A stretch of DNA of 64,000 nucleotides, from contig JBLJBH010000025.1 in NCBI GenBank assembly GCA_047637875.1, positions 1 through 64,000 of the forward strand. The letters are read 5' to 3'. The position numbers and the translations under genes were made by a program. Positions 56,612-64,000 of this stretch are shown in pieces; the stretch's first letter is position 1; each line of letters opens with the position of its first letter. Under the pieces are notes generated by a model. It saw only the letters and a program-made list of their open reading frames with translations, was not told the DNA's origin and ran no database searches. Source of the DNA: UBA7396 sp047637875 (GTDB lineage: Bacteria; Patescibacteriota; Gracilibacteria; BD1-5; UBA6164).

Positions 56612-58447
56612 TTAAGAAATAATTTTTTTCCAATTTATTATATATTCCACTAATTCATAAAAATTTTTTTTAGAAAAATCGGTTTTTTTAAAATCTTGTA
56701 AAAATTCTTGTTCTTTTGATAAAACAGTTTCTTTTAAAACGATTTTTTTATTATCAAAATATGTTTTATAAAAATTTTGTTTTATATTTTGAATATCTTC
56801 TTGTTTATAAATAGGGATTTTCTCTGGATTTTCAAATTCTAGTATTTCATAAATTTCTCTTGTTATTTCTCAATTATTTTGTTTTATTTGTTTTAGAAAA
56901 ATAGTATTTACTTGCTTATCTTTTATAAGATTTTTATATTTTTCAATACTTTTTTCATGAAATCAACACATAATCCTTTCTCCAGTTGTTTTTGGATTAA
57001 AAATAGTTAATTTCAGTCATAATTGTTCTGACAAAAAAATAGCCTGCATATCAAAAGTTTTATAAAAACACCCTATTTGAAACAAAAGCACATATCAAGG
57101 ATATTTTGTTTGAATTTCTTTATATTTTTTCATTGGTTTTTTATTTTGATTATCAAGTAAATTATATATTTTTTCATTTTTTATAATTTTTTTAAAATCT
57201 TGTATATTTGAAAAAATCACTTGATTTAAATTATTCAAGTGATTTTTTCTTAAAGAGAATGTTTTTGTGTTTTTTAGATGTCAAATATGTGAATTAATAG
57301 CAGAAAAAGTATGATTAAGTTCTTTTTTATTTGAAACATTTTCTTTAAAAACAACTTGTTTAAAAGTATTTATATTTCTTTTTCTAGGAAGTAAATATTT
57401 TGTATCTCTTAAAATATATCAAATAAAATCTATATCATAATTTATAGGTAAAAGTTTTGTTTTTTTATCTGAAATTTGTAAAAATAATTTTTCAAGTAAA
57501 AATTTTTTAATTTTTATAAGTTTTTCTTGTAAATCTTGTCTATTTCAAAGTAAAATAAAATCATCAACATATCTATAATAATACTTTGTTTTTAAATCTT
57601 TTTTTATAAATTTATCAAGTTCATTAAGATAAACATTTGCAAAAAATTGACTTGTTAGATTTCAAATAGGAAGTCAGCAATTTTTTCAATGTAAATGAAA
57701 CAAACTTTTTCAGTAAGGAATATCTCAAAATAAAGTTTTATCTCATCTTTTTTCTACTAAAATAGTTGGATCATTATAAATAATTTCTTTTACTAAATAT
57801 CTCAAAAGTAAATAATTAGGGAAATTTTTGTATGTTAAATGTTTATTTAAAATTTCAAATAATATATCTTTATCAATACTCATAAAAAAACTTTTTATAT
57901 CCATTTGAAGATAGTAATAATTCTGTTTTTCTTGTCATCCTACTGTCTCTTTATATTGTCATCCTCGTGCTTGACACGGGGATCTGTTTTCTTGGATATT
58001 CGGGTCAAGCCCGAATATGACAGACCTAGAATCATAAAGTCAAGCTGGATAATGACAAGGTAATTTTGATAATTTTTGTAAATCTTTAAAAAGTGTTTTT
58101 ACCCAAAGTAAAGCTCATTTTCACATTCTACAACTAAACACATTTTTTATAAATCTTTTTTCAAAATATGGTTCCAATATAGAAACTACTAAATGATGAA
58201 CTATTCTATCTCTAAAACTTGCTGCAAATATTTCTCTAAGTTTTGGTTTTTTGGCTATAAAAGTATAACTTTTTCAGACTTTGTAAGTTCTTGAATTTAT
58301 TTCATCCAAAAGAGTAAATAAATCATCTTTCCCATATTTAAGCTCATATTCTAAATAATCTTTAGATGATCTTTTATGTTTTATACAATCATTATAAGCT
58401 CTATATATATCTTCAATGTTAAATAATACTTCTTTCTTTTCATTCAT
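56612..58447 (-). CDS. DGR reverse transcriptase with C-terminal MutS-like domain
   Basis: A 611-aa protein. RT motifs: KPKLREIFAASFRDRIVHHL (about 70-90), MDIKSFFMSID (motif 2-3, about 182), LPIGNLTSQFFANVYLNELD (motif 4, about 258-278; the SQ form marks DGR RTs) and YRYVDDFILL (catalytic, about 290). Residues about 440-540 resemble the MutS mismatch-recognition domain I (KYPGYVLLFQIGCFYKTFD), and a helical tail follows. A 43-residue in-frame insert (about 130-172) comes from a palindromic repeat. The RT copies TR RNA with errors at A and drives replacement of the VR. Confidence 0.94.
57931..58059. repeat. Palindromic repeat inserted in frame in the RT gene
   Basis: 129 bp (exactly 43 codons), GC-rich relative to its surroundings, ends CTTGTCAT / ATGACAAG. 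Inside are two hairpins: CTCGTG..TGACACGGGG and TATTCGGG..CCCGAATA. The reading frame stays open, adding 43 residues between RT motifs. Confidence 0.8.
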
Positions 58448-58477
58448 AATATTTTTGGCTTAAATACTAAAGTCTAT

Positions 58478-58569
58478 TATGCTTTTTTATAATTTCCTTA
58501 TGCTTTTGTTATGCTTTTTAAAAGCATAAGGTTTTTTACACCTCGTGGGCATAATAAAGTTTATTATGC
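58478..58569. repeat. ATGCTTTT repeats and hairpins between RT and VR
   Basis: TATGCTTTT recurs at about 58478, 58500 and 58510. Hairpin ATGCTTTT/AAAAGCAT (58511-58527) and hairpin GCATAATAAA/TTTATTATGC (58549-58569) follow. They lie in the 231-base gap between RT and target. Confidence 0.65.
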
Positions 58570-58605
58570 AAAAATTAAAAGAAGATAAATCTTCTTTTAA
58601 TTTTT
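58570..58605. terminator. Hairpin terminator after the DGR target
   Basis: Arms AAAAATTAAAAGAAG and complement with a 6-base loop; ends in T-run on the minus transcript. Confidence 0.75.
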
Positions 58606-58620
58606 GGCTTATATAAGAAA

Positions 58621-58649
58621 ATTTTAAAGATTTTTCAAATCTTTAAAAT
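58621..58649. promoter_or_regulatory. 13-bp hairpin/cruciform just past the VR
   Basis: Perfect 13-bp stem (58621-58633 and 58637-58649) with a 3-base loop, 17 bases downstream of the VR end. In other DGRs a hairpin or cruciform in this position promotes retrohoming; here inferred from placement. Confidence 0.65.
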
Positions 58650-58666
58650 TTAGATAATTAGATAAC

Positions 58667-58819
58667 TAATTTGCTGGACTAGCGAACCACAAACCTCGCA
58701 GATAAAGTACCAGTACGAGGACCTGCATCAGAGTTATACTGACCTCCACAACCATGGGGACCAACTAGACGAGCACTTCTACCCCAATGAGAGCCACCAG
58801 TACCACCAACAGAAGAAAG
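58667..58819 (-). repeat. DGR variable repeat (VR)
   Basis: The 153-bp 3' end of the target gene, paired with the TR at 56294. 20 substitutions change 15 residues: N to G, H, S, P, Y, D or T, D to G, I to L and K to L. The stop UAG and flank are shared with the TR. It encodes residues about 577-622 of the target. Confidence 0.96.
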
Positions 58820-60547
58820 CCATATCCATTTAGATGATGATTGATCACTTGCAAAATCTGTATTAGTACCTCATATAGTATCATTTCAAGCTCAAGTTTT
58901 AAAATAATCACATGCTACTTGATATTCTCCTCTATTATTTCAAGTAAAAGAACTTGTATATGATGTAGAAGAATTAAAACTAGAATACGCACTAGGTAAA
59001 TGCGAGTTTGCTCTTGAACTAGAAGTTTGAGTAGTCCAAGCTTGCAAATAAGTATTTCTATTATCTCTTATTGTATTATCATTAGTTGTAGAAGTATAAT
59101 TAGTCCAAGATATTCATCATAAATCAGGTTTTCAAGGTCATAGGTCTCTTACTCAATCTATACAATCAGCTACTATTATTGCTGGAATACTTGGATGATT
59201 TGTTGGTTTGAAAGTTCCAGTTATCCAATTTATACTTCATACTTGTGTATTTACTAAACTTGCCTTCATCCATTTCATACGATTTACAAGTGTATCTCCA
59301 TTTCAATCTGTTGTATCAAAATGAGTAGTAGCATTTCAAAGTGGTGTACATTCATAAGCTGGTAATTCTCAAGTTGAACCATATTGTCATGCTGATCATT
59401 CTGTATTTGATCTTTGAGTAAATCAATTATAATCTCATCAAGTATTATCTCCATATCAATTCCAACTTACTCATTGTCAAATAGAGTTTGTTGATAGTGA
59501 TAACATTCTTGGACTTATACAAAATCCGTCTCACTGAGTATCTTCATTAGCTGGTACCCATCACCATCAAGCTAAAGTTTGACAAGTATTTTTGTTCATC
59601 ACATTGAGATTTGTTTGACAGTTTTCTTCTCAATATCAAGTTTTACAAGTATAATAACAAGAATTAGACGAGTTTGAAGTTTGGTATGGTGTATCGACTG
59701 TTAATCAAGTTGTGTTTGTTATATCTGCATTTGCAGTTACTAATGCTCAAATACAAGAGTAAGTTGGTGTTTCTTCTTCATCTTCTTCTTGAATTGGTGT
59801 TTTTATTGTTTGAGTTGTTTTTTGTTCTTCTACTATTGTTGTTATTAAGTTTGTTCAACTACTTGTATAACTTCCACTTTCGGTATCATTTGAAAAGTAT
59901 ACTTTAAAGTTTTTTGTTTCATTATTTTCATCTGTTAAATCTAAAGTTCATGTTCAATATTTTTCTTTTGTTATTACTTGATTTGTTTCGTCTTCTAGCA
60001 GTATTCATACTTTATTTCAGATAGTATAAAAATATCTATTTGTATAATCTATATTATTTACATTTATTGCATATGTTTTTGTGATTTGTGGAAGATATGT
60101 TATTAATTTATTTTCTTCTAAGTATGTTCATAGTTGATATTTCTTTCCATTTCAGGTTATTGAATATATATAGTTTGTTTTATCTTTTGGGTCTTTTGCT
60201 TCTTTATTTAATTTTATTTTTTGTGCTATATCATTTCATACTATTCATTGTTTTGATAGTAATATATTTCATGTTCATAGTATTTCTACTAGTTCATCTG
60301 GATCTGGATAATTTGATGATTTTATATTATATAATGATAATCAAGATTCTATATTTTTTAGTGTTGTTATTCTATTTCCATCTCTAGAGTCTTTAGTGAA
60401 ATTTTGGAATGATACAAATGCTATTGTTGCTAGAATTGCTAAAATCGTTATTACTATGATTAATTCTACTAATGTAAATGCTTTTTTGTTTTTATTAGCA
60501 GAGATGTTTTGACAAAACATCTCTACATTTTTATTTATTGTTTTCAT
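58679..60547 (-). CDS. DGR target: type IV prepilin with diversified C-terminal domain
   Basis: A 622-aa protein. The prepilin leader ends with KKA before FTLVELIIVITILAILATIA (cleavage after Ala23, Glu at mature +5). A pilin-like region (about 24-230), a Ser/Thr-Glu-rich linker and a Cys-rich segment (CYYTCKTGYGEENC, about 300) follow. The last 250 residues form a formylglycine-generating-enzyme/C-type-lectin-like fold, ending SARFVVR. The VR makes the ligand-facing end. In other DGRs the same fold is diversified. The leader carries an inserted palindrome. Confidence 0.93.
60500..60524. repeat. 25-bp perfect palindrome in the prepilin leader
   Basis: Arms AGAGATGTTTTG / CAAAACATCTCT with one central base. 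It adds codons between MKTINK and KAFTLVEL. The paralogous prepilin at 36535 has MKTINKGFSIIE without it. Confidence 0.8.
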
Positions 60548-60578
60548 AAAATTATTGTTAATAAATTAAAATTGTTTT

Positions 60579-60720
60579 TGGGGGTTATTAACCCATCCGG
60601 TCTTCGACCACCTTGCCTTTCTCAAAAGGAGGATTTAAAAGTTTTCCTTATTAGCTCTACCTTTTTAGAAAGGCTAAGGTTGGAGGGATTTTTATTGGAA
60701 CGAAAATATTCGTTCCCTAC
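60579..60720. repeat. Composite GC-richer repeat (MITE-like)
   Basis: The stretch near GGGGTTATTAACCC with CCGGTCTTCGACC and an AAGGAGGA block, then a GGAACGAA/TTCGTTCC palindrome (60697-60716). Composition differs from the surrounding sequence. Its layout recalls dispersed short repeats in other bacteria, but no second copy is in this window. Confidence 0.55.
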
Positions 60721-60740
60721 GAGATATGTTAAAGAACAAT

Positions 60741-60796
60741 AAAAAGCAGATAATTTCTTGCTTGATTTTTGTCAAACAAAAAATTATCTGCTTTTT
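60741..60796. terminator. Terminator of the transglutaminase gene
   Basis: 16-bp arms AAAAAGCAGATAATTT and complement around a 24-base loop; it lies about 170 bases past the stop of the minus-strand gene. Confidence 0.7.
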
Positions 60797-60828
60797 AGCA
60801 AATTTACACATATTATTCCATTTACCTC

Positions 60829-60866
60829 AGCTTGTTGGAGCTTGTTGGAGCTTGTTGGAGCTTGTT
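60829..60866. repeat. 10-bp tandem repeat, about 3.7 copies
   Basis: Unit AGCTTGTTGG occurs three times in full and once in part; slippage-prone. Confidence 0.85.
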
Positions 60867-60964
60867 CATAAATTTCAACTTATTTTTATTTTTAAGTAAT
60901 AAAATTTTAAAAAAAATCTTTAGTATGTCAAATGATTTTCTGAAAAAATTACTTTGCATATTTT

Positions 60965-62623
60965 TTAATTTATAACTACATCATAAGATAAACGGAAATC
61001 AAAAGTTCAATCTGTTTTTTTCCATTTAAATAAATACATCCCTTCAAGATTTATTTTAGGATTTAAAACTATATCTTCAATATTTTTATCATTAATTAAA
61101 TAATAATTTAAAGATTTTATAGTTTTTTTATTTCAATTTTGAATAAAAGAAAAATTATTTACTTCAAAATATGGTATTTTTTTTGATAAAATTTCTAAAA
61201 TTATTTTTTCATCATACTTAAGTCATAGAAAAATTTTATTTTTTATTTTATTCATTAGAGGATAATCTTTATATTTTTCATAAAGATTATACATATTTTT
61301 TATAACTAAATTTTTTCTATCATCCAGTGACATATTTTTATAAATTTCAGGTATAACTAAGCCATCAAATCTATTTATATACATAAGTTCATAAGGGATA
61401 GAAAAATAATAGAAATCGTTTTTCCCATCTCATCAAATTGGGTCATCAAAAGTTGGGTCATAATAATTATTTCATATTTTTACCCAAGCATGTCAAAAAT
61501 TTGGAAAATCTGAACTATCAAAAGCATATCATCTTTTTACTTCAACATTAGTTACTCAAGCAAATGACAACATATAAACAAATAGTTTTGTATATCAATC
61601 ACAAACTCAAGTTTTATTTTTATAAGTTAAAATTCAAGAATATATTTGTTTATTACCATCAGAATAATTTTGATAATATATAATATTATCTACTATCCAT
61701 TTATAAATTATTTTTATTTTTTCATCATTTGAATTAACTCAAGAAACAATTGTATTTGTAGTAGATTTTATTTGAGATAAAATCTCATCATAGTTTCAAG
61801 AAATAAACTTATTATCATCAGCTAAATTATAAATAAATTCATTTTTATTTGAAATATTTGATATAATATTTTCTGAAACTAATCTGATTTTTTCATAATT
61901 ATTTGAAAAATAATATTTGTCTCAATCTTTGATATATAATGTATTATTTAAATCAATTTTATTAGCTTCTAAATCAGATAAATAAACTCAATCTATATTA
62001 TCAAAATAAATATAATATGAATATTTATATGAATAATAAACTCAATTATTTAAAAAATATGGATTTAAAGAATCATAATAATTTTTAAAAACTTTTTCTA
62101 ATTCCTTATAAGTATATTTTTTTTCTTTCTTATAATCATTTGTAATAATGTAATTATTTTTATATTTTATAATTATTCCTCAATTTAACTTATTGGTTAA
62201 AAAATAATTATAATTTGTAGAATTTATTTCATAATATTTTTTAAAAGTAAATCTATACCATCAATTATCATAAAACTCTAAATTATCTCAAACTTTCAAA
62301 AAAGTATAAGCATTTTTAGTCATTTTTTCTATAAAATCTGGGAATTGAATTGTGGTTAATGATTTTAATTTAGTATCATTTAGTGAAATTAAAGTATTTA
62401 ATAAATTTTTATTTGATTGTTTTGAAGTTTTTGATAATGCAATTTTTAATCTAGAATCAATAACTTTTAATACTGAAACTACTTTATCATTATTGTAATT
62501 TGCTTTTTTTTGAATATTTAAATAAATTTTATCATATTGCAACTTTAAATCAGCTTGAGTATAAGAAAAAACAGCTCAAACTTGAAAAAACAAAATACAT
62601 AATATTAAAAATATTTTTTTCAT
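60965..62623 (-). CDS. Secreted transglutaminase-like protein
   Basis: A 552-aa protein with a signal peptide (MKKIFLILCILFFQ). An N-terminal helical region (about 25-130) is followed by a beta-rich region. The transglutaminase core lies about 325-400: NKTGVCDGYTKLFVYML (Cys), FGHAWVKIG (His) and YYDPTFDDP (Asp), a complete catalytic triad. Such domains act as cysteine proteases or crosslinkers on envelope proteins. Co-directional with the S41 protease gene upstream (26-base gap), so they may be co-transcribed. Confidence 0.87.
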
Positions 62624-62649
62624 ATTTATTTTTGTATTATTAATAAATT

Positions 62650-64000
62650 TTAGTAATTATTCAAAATATAATCTAATTGATTATCTAGTCATTTTTTAAA
62701 AGTTTCTTCATCAAGAACTATTTCAATATCAGGCTTTATTCAAATTTTATCAATTCATATTTGATTTTTCCCAGTAAACCATTTTGCTATTGTATATTTT
62801 AGACTACTTCATTCATAATAAGTTTTTATAGTTTGAACTGATCATTTTCAAAAAGTATTTTCTCAAATAATTTTTATATTTGGATAATAATCTTTTAAAG
62901 TTCAAGCCATTATTTCAGAAGCTGAAGCTGTTCAAGTATTAACTAAAATAAATATTTGATAATCCTTAAAATCAATTTTCTCAAATCAAAATGAATAATA
63001 ATTAATATCATAATCTTTATATTTTACTACTGCCGTTTTTTCTCATTTTTCTATAAAATAACTAAGCATACTGGTAGCTTGTTCTAAATATCATCAAGGG
63101 TTATTTCTCAAATCTATAATAAGTTTTTTGACTTGAGATTTTTTTAATTCATCTAAAGAATTTGTAAACTCGTCAAAAACCTTTTCTCAAAACATTTTTA
63201 TTTGAATATAAAAAAAGTCGTTATTAATCTTTTTATATTCCACATCTTTTATAATAATTTTATCTCTAATAACTTCTATTTCAAAATTATTTCCATCTCT
63301 TAAAATAATAAGTTTTACTTTTGTTCAAGCAGGTCATTTTATCTTCGAAACAGCTTCAGTAATAGTAGTTGATTTTATAATATCGAAATCATTTATTTTA
63401 ACTATTATATCTCATCATTTAAGTCAAGATTTTTCAGCTGGAGATCAAACTATAGGTGATATAATTTTTAAAATTCATGGTTTTTCCATATCAATATAAG
63501 CTCAAATTCATTCAAATTCTCAACTTAAAGAATCATTAAAATCTTTAGCTTCTGAAGGTGGGAAAAATACACTATATTTATCTCAACTTCAATTAGCCAA
63601 ACCTTCGATTCATCAGTAAATTATATTATTTTTATCTAATTTTTCACTTTCTAAATGTTCAAAAATCATTGTATAATAAACATCAAAGAAGATTTTCATT
63701 TTTTCTTTTTCTTCTTGAGTTTGAAAAATATCTAAATAACTTTCTAAACTATCTGGATAATTTTCTTCAGGTGATTCAATAACACTTTTAACCATAATTA
63801 AATCCGAAACTTTTACATTTCTTGATTTTAATATATTACTATTTACATCACTTATAAAATCATATCAAGTTATATATCTTATAATTGTAAAAAATTGATG
63901 TGCATTTATTTTTGACTTTAAATTTAATTTTGATTTTTTATTTGGAATAGCTCAAGTATAAACAACTTTTTGCATATTTTTATAACTTTTATCTGTTTTT
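62650..64000 (-). CDS. S41 C-terminal processing peptidase with PDZ domain (partial)
   Basis: The 5' end is outside the window; the frame is still open at base 64000, with an in-frame Met at 63975. The PDZ region GIGAYIDMEKPGIL..SPAEKSGLKGGDIIVKINDF is followed by a peptidase core with NTGTASASEIMAGTLK (catalytic Ser) and IIGENTFGKGSVQTI (Lys). The C terminus ends GIKPDIEIVL. Family members degrade or process periplasmic proteins and murein enzymes. UGA glycines are many. Confidence 0.92.

Larger units (their letters stand above)
55933..60547 (-). mobile_element. Diversity-generating retroelement cassette
   Basis: Order on the minus strand: target prepilin with VR (60547-58679), reverse transcriptase (58447-56612), template repeat (56446-56294), avd (56274-55933). 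The 153-bp TR and VR align without gaps, and all 20 differences are at TR coding-strand adenines. The RT has the DGR-specific LPIGNLTSQ form of motif 4. These are the defining features of a DGR; activity is inferred. Confidence 0.96.
60548..60964. other. 417-base intergenic region of repeats
   Basis: The longest non-coding gap of the window. It holds a composite palindromic repeat, the terminator of the transglutaminase gene and a 10-bp tandem repeat, plus the promoter of the DGR target next to 60548. No gene is supported. Confidence 0.8.

Noticed and set aside
56294..58819. TR/VR pair as a CRISPR array or an ordinary duplication
   Set aside because: Only two copies 2.4 kb apart flank a DGR-type RT, and all differences fall at template adenines, which ordinary divergence would not give.
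60509..60742. 77-aa plus-strand ORF in the repeat region
   Set aside because: It runs through the leader palindrome and the composite repeat antisense to the prepilin start; no coding signature.
1..64000. Mass pseudogenisation by in-frame TGA
   Set aside because: The TGA codons fall at conserved glycines and the frames stay intact over thousands of codons, including the 2181-codon macroglobulin.
1..64000. TGA recoded to Trp (code 4)
   Set aside because: TGG occurs at conserved Trp sites, while TGA aligns with Gly in motifs such as HEIGH, TGxxxGIG and GIGVGLS.

Overview
The window comes from an AT-rich bacterium that reads UGA as glycine (translation table 25), which points to the candidate phyla Gracilibacteria or Absconditabacteria (BD1-5/SR1, Patescibacteria/CPR). 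Under the standard code nearly every gene falls into short fragments. With UGA read as Gly, long intact proteins appear whose catalytic glycines are UGA, for example HEIGH in the M48 peptidase, TGxxxGIG in the SDR and HPFGDGNGR in Fic. UGG still encodes Trp and stops are UAA or UAG. Shine-Dalgarno sequences are rare. Most operons end in clean hairpin-plus-T terminators. I saw no tRNA, rRNA or CRISPR array.

Layout. 0-8.4 kb: rlmN, an HxlR regulator, a RelE-type toxin-antitoxin pair, trmB, an M48 peptidase, an L,D-transpeptidase and PBP1C. 8.4-15 kb: a giant alpha-2-macroglobulin (2180 aa) near PBP1C. 15-29 kb: housekeeping and envelope genes (trxB, sod, an SDR, a LemA-like protein, an LPQTG surface protein, a prepilin, a flippase, a TPR protein, an M23-SLH peptidase, an FtsW-type SEDS protein, yggT, rnc, nusB, rpmF). 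29.2-36.6 kb: an accessory island bounded by a 25-bp direct repeat, with a frameshifted Fic gene, a methyltransferase, a second Fic gene, unknown genes (one broken by a nonsense codon) and a prepilin-FecR-LamG protein. 36.7-55.5 kb: a two-component system, mltG, der, an AI-2E-type exporter, a dioxygenase, an ArsR/MFP/RND efflux operon, glycosyltransferases and an SLH-PKD surface protein. 60.9-64 kb: a transglutaminase-like protein and a C-terminal-processing (S41) protease cut by the window edge.

The most striking system is a complete diversity-generating retroelement (DGR) at 55.9-60.5 kb, all on the minus strand: a 622-aa type IV prepilin target ending in a 153-bp variable repeat (VR), a reverse transcriptase (RT) carrying a C-terminal MutS-like domain, the template repeat (TR) and an Avd accessory gene. 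TR and VR differ at 20 positions, and all 20 are adenines on the TR coding strand. Two palindromic repeats have inserted in frame into this cassette, one in the RT and one in the prepilin leader. The TR spells all its glycines GGN and never UGA, so adenine mutagenesis cannot destroy them.

The envelope theme is strong: three prepilins, two SLH proteins, a sortase-type protein, PBP1C with alpha-2-macroglobulin, and murein enzymes. The DGR probably diversifies a pilus- or surface-displayed binding tip.
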